Source: Citrobacter sp. MGH106
Lineage (GTDB): Bacteria > Pseudomonadota > Gammaproteobacteria > Enterobacterales > Enterobacteriaceae
Length of the DNA: 64,000 nucleotides
Assembly (NCBI RefSeq): GCF_001037495.1
Contig: NZ_KQ089822.1
Span: 1,364,001 to 1,428,000 of the forward strand
Direction: 5' to 3'
Shown: piece after piece, positions 23,248 through 33,188 of the stretch
Position numbering within the stretch: the first letter of the stretch is position 1
Layout of the letters: every line of letters starts with the position of its first letter
The notes under the pieces: model-generated
Database searches by the model: none
Told to the model about the DNA's origin: nothing
The model's input: only the letters and a program-made list of their open reading frames with translations
Translations under genes and position numbers: made by a program

Positions 23248-23916
23248 TTAGTTTCTGTGTTCAAACGCCAGTGCCTTGCGCTCGATTAAGCGCATCATTA
23301 AAGTCAACAGCCCGTTTACGATCAGGTAAATGACGCCTGCTGCACCGAAGACCATCACGTCATAAGTGCGACCATACAACAACTGGCTGTAGCCCATGAC
23401 TTCCATCAACGTAATGGTGTAGGCCAGCGAGGTGCTTTTGAACACCAACACCACTTCGTTTGAATAAGAGGATAGGGCGCGTTTAAAGGCGTAAGGTAGC
23501 AGTATTGCCAGCGTATCCTTTTTGCTCATCCCCAGCGCACCACATGATTGCCACTGGCCCTCCGGTATCGCACGGATAGCGCCGTAGAACAGTTGCGTGG
23601 TATAGGCCGCGCTGTTTAATGACAACGCAATCAGGGCGCACAACCACGGTTCTGACAGCAGATGCCAGAGTACCGGGTATTCCTGCAACGCGGGAAATTG
23701 TCCTGGCCCGTAGTAGATGAGGAAGATTTGCACCAGCAGCGGCGTACCAGTAAACAGCGTGATATAGGCGCGAACCAGCCAGACCAGCACGGGGGTTTTC
23801 AGCGTCAGGATGACGGTGAAAATTAGCGCCAGAACCAGAGCCACAACGATGGATGCGACCGTGAGTGTCAGGCTGGTATGCAGCCCTTTCATCAATTCAG
23901 GTAAATACTCAAGCAT
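23248..23916 (-). CDS. artM: Arginine ABC transporter permease ArtM
   Basis: A 222-residue inner-membrane permease with about five spans and the conserved EAA-type loop (ALGMSKKDTLAILLPYA) that contacts the ATPase ArtP. It pairs with ArtQ to form the channel. Its ATG overlaps the artQ stop by one base (TGATG). Last gene of artPIQM. Confidence 0.97.
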   Translation of the reverse strand: MLEYLPELMKGLHTSLTLTVASIVVALVLALIFTVILTLKTPVLVWLVRAYITLFTGTPLLVQIFLIYYGPGQFPALQEYPVLWHLLSEPWLCALIALSLNSAAYTTQLFYGAIRAIPEGQWQSCGALGMSKKDTLAILLPYAFKRALSSYSNEVVLVFKSTSLAYTITLMEVMGYSQLLYGRTYDVMVFGAAGVIYLIVNGLLTLMMRLIERKALAFEHRN

Positions 23917-24632
23917 CAGCCCGGTCTCCGCTCAAAACGTGTTGCGCGCAGGTCAATGCGTTTGAGAATGTACTGACTCACCAGCGTAATCACCAGGTAA
24001 ATAGCGGCTGCAACGATGTACCAGGTAAATGGCTCCTGAGTACGGGTAGCAATGCTTTTGGTTTGCAGCATCAGATCATTCACGCTAATCAGGCTAACTA
24101 ATGCGGTATCTTTCAGGAGTACCAGCCACTGGTTACCCAGGCCTGGCAGAGCATGGCGCCACATTTGCGGCATCACCAGACGAAAGAAGATGGCGGTCTT
24201 AGACAACCCCAGCGCCTGACCCGACTCCCATTGTCCGAGCGGAACGGCCTTCAGCGCACCGCGCAGCGTTTGCGAGGCATAGGCCGCGTACAGCAATGAC
24301 AATGCAATGACGCCGCACAGGAACGGGCTGACGTCGAAGTTTTCGATCTGCATCTGAACGGGGATCTGTACGAACCCAAGATTGATCGTAAAGCCATCGG
24401 CCAGCGTCAGCAGAAGTTGAGAGGAACCAAAATAGATAAACAGAACGACCAGAATTTCTGGTAGCCCACGCAGGATAGTGACCAGAGCTGAGCCCGTCCA
24501 GGCCACCGGACGCCATTTTACAGACTCCCAGACGGCAAAAAGCATGGCGAGCGCAAGGCCGATGATCAGCGCACAAACCGCAAGGCCGACGGTCATCCCG
24601 GCGGCGCTTGCTAAAGGAAAAAATTCATTCAT
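23916..24632 (-). CDS. artQ: Arginine ABC transporter permease ArtQ
   Basis: A 238-residue permease, same length as E. coli ArtQ from the second of two adjacent ATGs (24632). It shows the EAA loop ([19 protein letters not shown]). It forms the membrane heterodimer with ArtM. It lies 6 bp after artI. Confidence 0.97.
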   Translation of the reverse strand: MNEFFPLASAAGMTVGLAVCALIIGLALAMLFAVWESVKWRPVAWTGSALVTILRGLPEILVVLFIYFGSSQLLLTLADGFTINLGFVQIPVQMQIENFDVSPFLCGVIALSLLYAAYASQTLRGALKAVPLGQWESGQALGLSKTAIFFRLVMPQMWRHALPGLGNQWLVLLKDTALVSLISVNDLMLQTKSIATRTQEPFTWYIVAAAIYLVITLVSQYILKRIDLRATRFERRPG

Positions 24633-24638
24633 CAAGTA

Positions 24639-25370
24639 TTACTTCTGGAACCATTTGTTGTAGATGGTCTCGTAAGTCCCATCTTTCTTCACTTTTTCCA
24701 GCGCAGCGTTAAATTTCTGCTGCAGCTCGGTATTACCCTGGCGCACAGCAATGCCCAGGCCGGTGCCGAAGTAATCTTTATCCGTGACTTTATCGCCGAC
24801 TGCGGCCAGTTTCGGATTGTCTTTCAGCCATTCAGTCACGACTGCAGTATCACCAAAGACGCCATCAATACGACCGTTTTGCAGATCAAGTTTGGCATTC
24901 TGGTAGCTGTCATACGGAACGGTGGTCACTTCCGGATGTTTATCCATGATGAATTTCTGGTGCGTGGTGCCGTTTTGCACGCCGACTTTTTTGCCTTTCA
25001 GCTGGTCAATACTGGTAAATTTACCTTGCTGACCAACAAACAACGCAGAGTTGTCGTAATAAGGAGTAGTGAACAGTACCTGTTTTTCACGCTCCGGAGT
25101 GATGTCCATGCCGGCCATTACCGCGTCAAAACGACGGAATTTCAGGCTTGGGATCAGGCTGTCGAACGCCTGGTTAGTGAACGTACAGGTAGCGTCAATC
25201 TCTTTACACAGCGCATTCGCCAGATCAACGTCAAAGCCCACGATCTTATTATTAGCATCGATGGATTCAAACGGAGGATAAGACGCTTCTGTAGCAAAAC
25301 GAATAGTTTGGGCTGCGGTAGCGGAAAGGCTAAAACCTGCGATTAGCGCGGCAATCAGAACTTTTTTCAT
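24639..25370 (-). CDS. artI: Periplasmic amino acid-binding protein ArtI
   Basis: A 243-residue family 3 binding protein with signal peptide KKVLIAALIAGFSLSATA. It is a paralogue of ArtJ nearby, sharing ATEASYPPFESIDANNKI-type N-terminus and GTTHQKFIMDKHPEV. In E. coli ArtJ binds arginine with high affinity, while the ligand of ArtI is less certain. The start at 25370 is chosen by the conserved MKKVL; two upstream codons (ATG ACA) are not. Confidence 0.96.
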   Translation of the reverse strand: MKKVLIAALIAGFSLSATAAQTIRFATEASYPPFESIDANNKIVGFDVDLANALCKEIDATCTFTNQAFDSLIPSLKFRRFDAVMAGMDITPEREKQVLFTTPYYDNSALFVGQQGKFTSIDQLKGKKVGVQNGTTHQKFIMDKHPEVTTVPYDSYQNAKLDLQNGRIDGVFGDTAVVTEWLKDNPKLAAVGDKVTDKDYFGTGLGIAVRQGNTELQQKFNAALEKVKKDGTYETIYNKWFQK

Positions 25371-25387
25371 TGTCATTGTCCCGAATC

Positions 25388-26116
25388 TTAGTGAGAGAGA
25401 TAGTTTTTAAACGCTTCGGTTTGCGGGTTGGCAAAGCAGCTCGCATCCCCAAACTCTACGATATGACCGTTTTCCATATACACCACACGACTGGCAGTTT
25501 TACGTGCAACTTCCACTTCATGGGTGACGATCACCTGAGTAATGTTGGTTTCAGCCAGCTCACGGATGATGCTGACGATTTGTGCCGTAATTTCCGGATC
25601 AAGCGCCGCGGTAGGCTCATCAAACAGCAGTACCTGCGGCTCCATCATCAACGCACGAGCAATGGCCACACGCTGTTGCTGACCGCCGGAAAGATGCAGT
25701 GGGTAACGATCGCTGTAAGGCTTGAGGCGCAGACGTTCCAGCAGTTTCTCGGCACGTGCCAGCGCTTTTTCTTTCGTCAGACCGAGTACGCGGCAGGGCG
25801 CTTCAATCAGGTTTTGCTGCACTGTGAGATGCGGCCAAAGATTGTATTGCTGGAAAACCATACCCACGTTTTGACGCAGCTCACGAATGGCTTTATCGGA
25901 AGGGGTTTTCGTGAAGTCGAAACGGTTGCCCGCAATAGAGAGCGTGCCCGAGCGCGGCATCTCAAGCAGATTGAGTACGCGCAGTAGCGAGCTTTTCCCG
26001 GCTCCACTTGGGCCAAGTAACACCAGTGTTTCACCCTGAGGGCAATCCAGCGTGATATCGAACAGCGCCTGATGGGCGCCGTAGAAGCAGTTAATGCCGT
26101 TTAATTGAATACTCAT
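25388..26116 (-). CDS. artP: Arginine ABC transporter ATPase ArtP
   Basis: A 242-residue polar amino acid ABC ATPase with Walker [13 protein letters not shown]-loop [10 protein letters not shown], signature [15 protein letters not shown] and Walker [14 protein letters not shown]. From 26116 it has the E. coli length; the frame stays open for 24 codons upstream without conservation. First gene of artPIQM. About 65 bp upstream (26181-26198) TTATGCAATATTTATGCG resembles a weak ARG box. Confidence 0.97.
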   Translation of the reverse strand: MSIQLNGINCFYGAHQALFDITLDCPQGETLVLLGPSGAGKSSLLRVLNLLEMPRSGTLSIAGNRFDFTKTPSDKAIRELRQNVGMVFQQYNLWPHLTVQQNLIEAPCRVLGLTKEKALARAEKLLERLRLKPYSDRYPLHLSGGQQQRVAIARALMMEPQVLLFDEPTAALDPEITAQIVSIIRELAETNITQVIVTHEVEVARKTASRVVYMENGHIVEFGDASCFANPQTEAFKNYLSH

Positions 26117-26343
26117 TGACACTCGTATACTGGCAGTCTGATAGCTATTGAAGCCGCAGATACTACCTTTGACAGAATAGTTATGCAATATTTATGCGTT
26201 AAAAGTTAAATGCAAACCGCATTCTTATCTAAACATAGCACAAAATAGCGGGGTCACCAGTGGGCAAGAATAATTGTCGGCATTCTATGCAGAATGCCAG
26301 ACAATTTATGGGGGTTATGATTTAAGCTGTTGAATGGTGGTAA

Positions 26344-26859
26344 TTAGCGATTTTCGATGGACTGGCGCAGCGTCCCGGCTGGCGCGTGTACGCTGCCTCC
26401 GAGATAGCGTACATCGTCCACAACCCAGCACTGGCCTTCACGGATCATCAGCACTTCATCACGCCAGGTCTGATTCCCTTGTTTAAGCTCTACGCGCAGT
26501 GGAATGTTGCGTGCATCACTATTCGGAATGGTCGATGCACTGGCAACGCTGGCGCTATCCGGTAATGTGGTGCGGCTGGAGAAAAGATCGCTGTTAAACA
26601 GTTCACGGTGCGTGTTGTCGCGGCTGGCATCGGTCAGCAGTTTCGCCAGATTGTCGCTCAGGTACGGACGAAGGGCGGTCATATCATTGTTACGATGCTG
26701 AATGCGGTAATCGTAGAATTGCTGTGCCACGCTGTCCGGCCCACCTTCCACACATGCGCCGCTACGCGGACCATTGTCTTTATAGGCCGGAGTCACCGTC
26801 GTACAGGCGCTGAGAAGTAATGCACATGGAACCAGCAGAGAGAGTTTTGAGTAGCGCAT
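26344..26859 (-). CDS. ybjP: Lipoprotein YbjP
   Basis: A 171-residue lipoprotein with signal sequence ending LLSAC, acylated Cys at residue 19 and Thr at +2, so outer-membrane sorting is expected. The mature domain resembles a small NTF2-like fold (FYDYRIQHRNNDMTALRPYL, then DEVLMIREGQCWVVDDVRY). Function in E. coli unknown. It lies downstream of nothing obvious and ends 155 bp before artP's upstream region. Confidence 0.93.
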   Translation of the reverse strand: MRYSKLSLLVPCALLLSACTTVTPAYKDNGPRSGACVEGGPDSVAQQFYDYRIQHRNNDMTALRPYLSDNLAKLLTDASRDNTHRELFNSDLFSSRTTLPDSASVASASTIPNSDARNIPLRVELKQGNQTWRDEVLMIREGQCWVVDDVRYLGGSVHAPAGTLRQSIENR

Positions 26860-26875
26860 AATGATTTCCTTATAT

Positions 26876-26975
26876 ACTCGTTATATTTCAAGTTGCTGAT
26901 GCGTTGGCTATACTCGCTCATCCCGGTCACTGCGTAGCAGCGTGACCGGCGCTCGAACGATTCAGAGTATGAGCG
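26876..26975 (-). repeat. ERIC-like intergenic repeat
   Basis: On the minus strand the segment GGGATGAGCGAG, then AGCCAACGCATC and CAACTTGAAATATAACG, closely follows the second half of the enterobacterial ERIC consensus, and CCGGTCAC/GTGACCGG form a central hairpin. It lies in the 5' region of ybjP. Confidence 0.55.
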
Positions 26976-27064
26976 TTCTACAACAGCGATAATGAATCAT
27001 ATCTTTTCAATGATAGCATAATTGATTAAGGCATTGTTTTTGCTCGCTCCCTGGGGAGCCACGT

Positions 27065-27394
27065 TCAAAGTGGGGGGAGTCCGTAATATGTCCTTGCACG
27101 ATTACACGCTTCATTCACACCACCATTTTCACCAGTCATGGCAAACTCTCTACATGTAGTAGGCCTGTTTTCATAAATAGTACAGTGGGCAGATTGTCCT
27201 GGCGTTCCACAAAGGGCAACGCAGCGGGGGCGGGGTTGGTTAGTGCCTGTCATACAGCGCAGGAAAGGGGATACCTGTTCGGTTAATTGGGCTGGCACTA
27301 CACCATCAGCATCATCACCTTCAGACCAATAGAAAGAAACACGAAAAAATGCACAACACGCGCCACATGTCATGCATGGGTTCAGATTGCTCAT
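27065..27394 (-). CDS. ykgJ: YkgJ-family cysteine-cluster protein
   Basis: A 109-residue protein that matches E. coli YkgJ along its length: [13 protein letters not shown] at residues 7-19, then [25 protein letters not shown] and NEACNRAR. The many cysteines suggest a zinc or iron-sulfur site of the CxxCxxCC type (UPF0153). The start at 27394 is set by that match. In K-12 ykgJ lies near 6.5 min, not here, so its position between ybjP and ybjQ is unusual. Function unknown. Confidence 0.9.
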   Translation of the reverse strand: MSNLNPCMTCGACCAFFRVSFYWSEGDDADGVVPAQLTEQVSPFLRCMTGTNQPRPRCVALCGTPGQSAHCTIYENRPTTCREFAMTGENGGVNEACNRARTYYGLPPL

Positions 27395-27555
27395 TACTTC
27401 ACCTGTTACAACATTACATATCAATTAAATCGACATATAAATTATGTCAGCCTTTGGTACCCGGGCAAGTGTACGTTACTGATATTGCATCCAGTTGGGT
27501 ATTTGTAAATAGGGGGGCAGGATAATTTTTCATCCATGCTATTTTGCGCAGATGT

Positions 27556-28074
27556 TTACTTTAAGCTGATATTCTTATTTTTGGCCCATTTTCTTAATCT
27601 TCCATTAGCATTGGCATAAGGTGAAGATGTATTAAAGGAGATCATCCTTCCCATTGTCCATTTTGTGTACCATGGTTTTCCATACAAAATGTCATTAGAG
27701 CGCTCATCAATAAGCTTCACAATTTCATTTTTTACGGCCTGAAGCTCGGTTACTAATGAGCTATAGCTCAACTCACTGTAATCTGAGTAGAATTTCTGCG
27801 CTAAAAGACCAAGCTGATTCCATTTATAGCCCGTCTCAGGAAAGTCGACGGGCATCCCTTTCGCGTCAGAAGTGATCCACTTTACAACCAGGACGTTCCA
27901 TCCGAGCAGGTATGAAACCAGGTCATGAACGCTCATTTCTGTCCCTTTGGCATGTCCCTCCATCGAGCTATCCGCAGTTAACTCGGGAGGGATTGCGCTA
28001 AGGTAACTCATTAATTTACTGAAATTTTTATCAATAGCGAAAAGTAGTTCAGATTTGGTTTGCGGCACACTCAT
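27556..28074 (-). CDS. ClbS/DfsB-family protein
   Basis: A 172-residue four-helix-bundle protein of the DinB-like ClbS/DfsB family. It closely parallels ClbS of the colibactin island: EGHAKGT, SVHDLVSYLLGWN, WNQLGLLAQKFYSDY, DILYGKPWYTKWTMGRM and FNTSSPYANANGRL all occur in the same order. ClbS is the colibactin self-resistance enzyme and opens the cyclopropane warhead. No pks biosynthetic gene is present here, so this copy may protect against related metabolites or act on another substrate. It is AT-rich, stands alone between ykgJ and ybjQ and is absent from this site in K-12, which suggests acquisition. Confidence 0.88.
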   Translation of the reverse strand: MSVPQTKSELLFAIDKNFSKLMSYLSAIPPELTADSSMEGHAKGTEMSVHDLVSYLLGWNVLVVKWITSDAKGMPVDFPETGYKWNQLGLLAQKFYSDYSELSYSSLVTELQAVKNEIVKLIDERSNDILYGKPWYTKWTMGRMISFNTSSPYANANGRLRKWAKNKNISLK

Positions 28075-28450
28075 AAAGAATTCCCTCTCGCTTCAGAAGA
28101 GTTACCATAAAGACTACGGTGTAGTGTTTGAAAAACAGTCAATTATGTATCACTTACAACAGCAGGGAAAGGCCCTTGGGTAGATAAGCTCATTTGCTTT
28201 TTCTTCATAAGATATCAATACAAAAAAACAGGGAAACTATTGGGAGGAAAATTGTTTATTGAGACAGCATCGAGCTCAAAAAAATCAAATATATTGATTT
28301 GAAATTTATATAATTTGCTGAAAGGTAATCGACTTCTGGACGTGCTTTTTGTCGTTTTGAAAAATATACAATCACATCATTTTCAATGATAGTGTATAGG
28401 TTTGAGAATACTTTTGAGATCGCACGCTTAGCGCATTAAGGAGATTAACC
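28075..28450. other. 376-bp AT-rich intergenic region
   Basis: Divergent spacer between the ClbS-like gene and ybjQ. I see no gene, no clear hairpin and no repeat in it; promoters for both flanking genes must lie here. Confidence 0.5.
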
Positions 28451-28774
28451 ATGCAGTTTTCGACTACCCCTACGCTTGAAGGGCAGAGCATCGTGGAATA
28501 CTGCGGTGTGGTAACTGGTGAAGCTATTCTGGGCGCAAATATCTTCCGTGATTTCTTTGCGGGCATTCGTGATATTGTCGGGGGGCGCTCCGGCGCGTAT
28601 GAAAAAGAGTTGCGAAAAGCGCGAGAAATTGCCTTTCAGGAGCTGGGGGAACAGGCGAAAGCGCTGGGTGCGGACGCGGTCGTCGGTATCGATATTGACT
28701 ACGAAACTGTAGGTAAAGACGGCAGCATGTTGATGGTGAGCGTAAGTGGTACTGCGGTGAAAACTCGCCGATGA
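28451..28774 (+). CDS. ybjQ: YbjQ (UPF0145/DUF74) protein
   Basis: A 107-residue protein of the YbjQ family, which forms small cytoplasmic pentamers of unknown role. The family core is visible: [20 protein letters not shown], then [31 protein letters not shown] precedes the ATG. It overlaps amiD by 4 bp (ATGA), so the two share a message. Confidence 0.95.
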
Positions 28775-29601
28775 AACGTTTGTTATGTCTGCTGATGTTT
28801 ACCCTGCTATTGGCAGGGTGTGCCGGTGAGAAAGGTATTGTTGATAAAGACGGGTATCAACTGGATACCCGCCGTCAGGCTCAGGCGGCGTATCCGCGGA
28901 TAAAAGTGCTGGTTATCCACTATACGGCAGACGATTTTGACTCTTCTCTGGCGACACTGACGGATAAAAACGTCAGTTCGCACTATCTGATCCCGGCGAT
29001 ACCGCCGCTGTACCACGGAAAGCCGCGTATCTGGCAACTGGTTCCGGAGAAAGATCTGGCATGGCATGCGGGGATTAGTTTCTGGCGTGGCGCCACACGT
29101 ATTAACGATACGTCGATTGGTATTGAACTGGAAAACCGTGGCTGGCAGAAATCGGCAGGCATAAAGTATTTTGCCCCGTTTGAGCCCGCGCAGATTCAGG
29201 CATTGATCCCTCTGGCGAAGGAAATCATTGCTCGCTACGACATCAAACCACAAAACGTGGTGGCACATGCGGATGTTGCGCCGCAGCGCAAAGACGATCC
29301 TGGTCCCCTGTTTCCGTGGCGTGAACTGGCGGCACAGGGGATTGGCGCATGGCCGGATGCGCAGCGCGTGATGTTTTATCTCGGCGGACGCGCACCTCAT
29401 GAGTTAGTTGAAACGGCATCGTTACTCGATCTGCTGTCGCGTTATGGCTATGAGGTAAAACCGGAAATGACGTCACGCGAGCAGCAGCGGTTGATTATGG
29501 CGTTTCAGATGCACTTCCGCCCGGCGTTGTGGAACGGCGTGGCGGATGCAGAAACTCAGGCAATTGCCGAAGCGCTACTGGAGAAATACGGGCAGGATTA
29601 A
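28771..29601 (+). CDS. amiD: N-acetylmuramoyl-L-alanine amidase AmiD (lipoprotein)
   Basis: A 276-residue outer-membrane lipoprotein (lipobox LLAGC, Cys 17) with an amidase_2 zinc domain that cuts the amide bond between MurNAc and L-Ala, including on anhydro-muropeptides. Zinc ligands and catalytic residues lie in [31 protein letters not shown] and the central GIELENRGW. The C-terminal part from about residue 205 is a peptidoglycan-binding helical domain. The stop codon overlaps that of convergent ybjS. Confidence 0.96.
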
Positions 29602-30611
29602 CGCGGTAGCTTACCGTGGTCGCGCAGCCAGGCCGCGGTACGCTCAATTCCTTCATCCAGCGTCACAACGGGCTGATAGCCTAACTCTTCCTGGGCGCGA
29701 GTAGTATCCAGCGTAAAGTCAAAATTCAGCTTTGAAACGCCGTAGTGAGTGAGTTTAGGTTCTTTAGCCGATTTGTTACCAAGACGCTCCATGCTGCGGG
29801 CAATCATGTCCAGCATCGGATAGGGTACTGAGCGAATACGGCAATCAATATTGAGCTCGTCGATAAGTTTTTGCACGATACTGCGCAGGGTACGATGCTC
29901 ACCATTGGTAATGTTATACGCACGACCCGACGGCAGGTTATCGCAGGTTTCCTGACTTACCAGCCACATTGCGTGAACCGCATTTTCATAATAGGTCATA
30001 TCCACCAGCGCACTGCCACCGTGTGGCAAAAGGATGCTGCCGTAGTGATGCATCATGTGTGCCAGGCGGGGGATAAAAACTTTATCGTGAGGGCCGAACA
30101 GGCTTTGCGGACGAAGCACTGTAAAGCGGGTCTGCGGGTTGGCCTGGGCCAACAGCGCAATAACGTCTTCACCAGCCGCTTTACTACGGGCGAATTCGTT
30201 GGCGAAACGGTGTGGACGGAAGTCCTCTTTAATATCGCGATGGTGGTGATAATCAAAATAGAGCGACGGGGAGGAGATATGAATAAAGTTACGCACGCCC
30301 CAGGCGACGGCCCATTCGCCCAGACGACGGGTCGCACGGACGTTGGCCAGATCGAACGCTTCTTGTGTTCCCCACGGCGAGGTAAAACTGGAGCAGTGCC
30401 ACAGCGTGTCGATGCCTGCGAGCATCACTTTTGCCTGCGAAGAGACCAGTTCGGTCAAATCTGCATGCACAAATTCTGCGCCCATTTTCTCCAGCAGCTT
30501 ACCCATCGCTTCGTTGCGACCGGTGGCTCTGACGCTGATGCCTTTGTTGCGTAAAAACTCAACCGCGTTTCGGCCTAAGCCGCTGGTGGCTCCGGTAACC
30601 AGTACCTTCAT
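29598..30611 (-). CDS. ybjS: NAD(P)-binding epimerase/dehydratase-like protein YbjS
   Basis: A 337-residue extended short-chain dehydrogenase. [14 protein letters not shown] is the Rossmann glycine motif at residues 7-20, and the S-YxxxK type centre is around [16 protein letters not shown], where the usual Lys spacing is not clear, so catalysis is uncertain. Same length as E. coli YbjS, whose substrate is unknown. It follows ybjT by 98 bp on the same strand. Confidence 0.94.
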   Translation of the reverse strand: MKVLVTGATSGLGRNAVEFLRNKGISVRATGRNEAMGKLLEKMGAEFVHADLTELVSSQAKVMLAGIDTLWHCSSFTSPWGTQEAFDLANVRATRRLGEWAVAWGVRNFIHISSPSLYFDYHHHRDIKEDFRPHRFANEFARSKAAGEDVIALLAQANPQTRFTVLRPQSLFGPHDKVFIPRLAHMMHHYGSILLPHGGSALVDMTYYENAVHAMWLVSQETCDNLPSGRAYNITNGEHRTLRSIVQKLIDELNIDCRIRSVPYPMLDMIARSMERLGNKSAKEPKLTHYGVSKLNFDFTLDTTRAQEELGYQPVVTLDEGIERTAAWLRDHGKLPR

Positions 30612-30709
30612 ATCAATCCGCTGTGTTTAATAGAACTTCACGCGCATTCTTCCGTGAAATACGACTGTATGCAATGGGAAACATGAAAGAATACAGCCTC
30701 TTTTTGTCT

Positions 30710-32140
30710 TTAGTCTGTGATTTGTTCTGCAAGTTTGGCGATACGCTTCGCCATCCCCCTGAAAATGAACAGGTGAGCCGGGATCATCAGCAACCAATAG
30801 AAGAGGCCTGGCATACCATGTGGATGCCACCAGGCGCGAACGTCTATACGGCGGTGATCGCCTTTATCTTCCAGCGTAAAGCTCAGGCGGCCAAGTCCTG
30901 GAGCTTTCATTCCAAACAGCAGGGTAAGCTGTTTTTCCGGCTCTACAATAATGACTTTCCAGCTATCAACGGTATCGCCGACCTGTAAAATCGGGTGTTC
31001 GGGTCGACCTTTCGCCAGCTTATGGCCTACCAGCAGGTCCAGTGCTGCACGCGTTTTCCACAATATATTGCCAAAGAAATAACCTTCCTTACCGCCGAGC
31101 CGGTTTACTACCTGCCACAGCGCTTTCCGGCTGGCAGACGTTTCGACGCTAAAACCGGCCTGTTTGGCAAAATAGCCGTATTCAGGGCGCCAGCGTGCGA
31201 ATGCCTGGGCGTCGTAACCCCAGTCGCTGGAGTTGACCAGCTTCTCTTCTTCTTTGAGCGTACTGCGTACCGCATCGTCAAACGCAATCAATTGTTGCGG
31301 AATAAGCGACCGTAGCGCGGCGTCATCAGCCAGAAGATCGTGTTTCAGCCCTTGTATCAGCGCTTTTGCGGTGTTCGGCGGAACTGAGGTAATCACATTT
31401 AAAAACCAGACCGAGATCCAACGGGTAGGAAAGGGGATGGGAATAAGCAGGCGATGCTTGCCGCTGACGGCCATAAAATGCTCGAATTGCTCCTGGTAAC
31501 TTAATACCTGTGGCCCTGCGGCTTCGAGCACACGATGTTCGCTTGTTGGGTGATCCAGCAATGCCACCAGGTAATGCAGCAGGTTTTCCAGTGCAATTGG
31601 TGTGGTGCGTGAGCGTACCCAGCGGGGGGGAGTCAGCACCGGCAGGTTGTAGACCATGTCGCGCATCACCTCAAAGGCTGCTGAGCCAGCCCCCACGATT
31701 ATGCCGGCCCGTAGCTCAGTTACCGGCACACCGGATTCTCGCAGTGTGTCCGCCGTTATCTGGCGTGCGCGCAAGTGATCGGACTGTTCATGTTTGGGAG
31801 CCTGTAATGAACTCAGGAAAATAAGCTGTTTGACCGGGGTGTTACGCAACGCATCACGGACATTCAGCGCGACCTGACGTTCATGAGCGATAAAATCGCC
31901 ACCTTCGCCCATGCCATGAACCAGATAATAGACAGTATCGACCCCAGCCAGAAGAGACGTCAGGTTATCCGGCCAGTTTAAATCGACTTTATGGCAACTG
32001 ACGTTAGCCAGCTGCTGTTTTTCCAGTCGCTCAATGCGACGTGCCGCAGCCAGCACCTGATGCCCTTGCTGGCTGAGCGCCTGAACCAGATGCTGACCAA
32101 TGTAACCACTGGCGCCAAGTACCAAAATCCGTTGCGGCAC
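30710..32140 (-). CDS. ybjT: SDR-family protein with DUF2867, YbjT
   Basis: A 476-residue two-domain protein. The N-terminal 290 residues are an atypical NAD(P)-binding Rossmann domain ([16 protein letters not shown]). The C-terminal 180 residues are a SRPBCC-like DUF2867 domain ([27 protein letters not shown]) that ends in a hydrophobic stretch. It starts 10 bp after ltaE and belongs to the poxB-ltaE-ybjT operon, which in E. coli depends on RpoS. Function unknown. Confidence 0.94.
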   Translation of the reverse strand: MPQRILVLGASGYIGQHLVQALSQQGHQVLAAARRIERLEKQQLANVSCHKVDLNWPDNLTSLLAGVDTVYYLVHGMGEGGDFIAHERQVALNVRDALRNTPVKQLIFLSSLQAPKHEQSDHLRARQITADTLRESGVPVTELRAGIIVGAGSAAFEVMRDMVYNLPVLTPPRWVRSRTTPIALENLLHYLVALLDHPTSEHRVLEAAGPQVLSYQEQFEHFMAVSGKHRLLIPIPFPTRWISVWFLNVITSVPPNTAKALIQGLKHDLLADDAALRSLIPQQLIAFDDAVRSTLKEEEKLVNSSDWGYDAQAFARWRPEYGYFAKQAGFSVETSASRKALWQVVNRLGGKEGYFFGNILWKTRAALDLLVGHKLAKGRPEHPILQVGDTVDSWKVIIVEPEKQLTLLFGMKAPGLGRLSFTLEDKGDHRRIDVRAWWHPHGMPGLFYWLLMIPAHLFIFRGMAKRIAKLAEQITD

Positions 32141-32150
32141 GCCTGTCTCC

Positions 32151-33152
32151 TTAGCGGTTTAAGAATGTGCGCCAGTGAGCGGCGACTTCAGCAAGTTGCT
32201 CACGCGAGACGTCCAGATGCATTACCAGACGTACAATTGGCGAGGCGTTAATCAGAACGTCTTTCGATTTCATATACTCGCCCAGCGCGGCAGCATGCTC
32301 TTCACCGACACGGACAAACAGCATATTGGTGTCGTGACGCATCACGTCCGCGCCAGCTTCTCGTAGTTGCTCTGCCATCCAGGCCGCGTTGTCATGATCG
32401 TCCTGCAAACGCGCAACGTTATTTTTAAGCGCATACAGTCCGGCAGCCGCCAGAATACCAGCCTGACGCATCCCGCCGCCGGTCATTTTACGCCAGCGAA
32501 TGGCGCGTTTGATGTAGTCCTGGCTACCGACTAACAGTGAGCCGACCGGCGTTCCCAGACCCTTGGAGAGGCAAATGGTGAACGAGTCGCAATACTGGGT
32601 GATCTCTTTCAGCTCACATCCGTAGGCAATGACAGCGTTAAAAATACGTGCGCCGTCAACGTGTAGCGCAAGATTTCGTTCGCGGGTGAAGTCCCAGGCA
32701 TCCTTTAAATACTCGCGCGGCAGCACTTTACCGTTGTGGGTATTTTCCAGACTGAGCAGGCGTGTGCGGGCAAAATGGATATCGTCTGCTTTGATTTTGG
32801 CAGCAACTTTATCCAATGGAAGAGAGCCGTCTGGTGCTGCGTCGATAGGCTGCGGCTGAATACTGCCCAGCACTGCGGCACCACCGGCTTCGTATAAATA
32901 GTTATGCGCCCCCTGGCCTGCAATGTACTCTTCACCGCGTTGGCAGTGACTGAGTAGCGCAACCAGATTTGCCTGAGTGCCGGTAGGTAAGAAAATCGCC
33001 GCTTCTTTGCCTGAAAGCTCAGCGGCATATTGTTGAAGTGCATTGACGGTAGGGTCGTCCCCGTACACGTCGTCCCCGACCGGGGCGGTCATCATTGCTT
33101 CGAGCATGGCACGGCTCGGTCGGGTAACGGTATCACTGCGTAAATCGATCAC
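32151..33152 (-). CDS. ltaE: Low-specificity L-threonine aldolase
   Basis: A 333-residue PLP enzyme that splits L-threonine and allo-threonine to glycine and acetaldehyde. [12 protein letters not shown] is the conserved N-terminus, [10 protein letters not shown] holds the PLP aspartate, and [14 protein letters not shown] holds the Schiff-base lysine. The GTG at 33152 is preferred over the ATG at 33158, because AAGGA sits 6 bp before the GTG but directly abuts the ATG, and because it gives the E. coli length. Cotranscribed with poxB. Confidence 0.96.
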   Translation of the reverse strand: MIDLRSDTVTRPSRAMLEAMMTAPVGDDVYGDDPTVNALQQYAAELSGKEAAIFLPTGTQANLVALLSHCQRGEEYIAGQGAHNYLYEAGGAAVLGSIQPQPIDAAPDGSLPLDKVAAKIKADDIHFARTRLLSLENTHNGKVLPREYLKDAWDFTRERNLALHVDGARIFNAVIAYGCELKEITQYCDSFTICLSKGLGTPVGSLLVGSQDYIKRAIRWRKMTGGGMRQAGILAAAGLYALKNNVARLQDDHDNAAWMAEQLREAGADVMRHDTNMLFVRVGEEHAAALGEYMKSKDVLINASPIVRLVMHLDVSREQLAEVAAHWRTFLNR

Positions 33153-33188
33153 GGGCATTCCTTGTAGTGTGAGGTAATGCCCTCTGTT

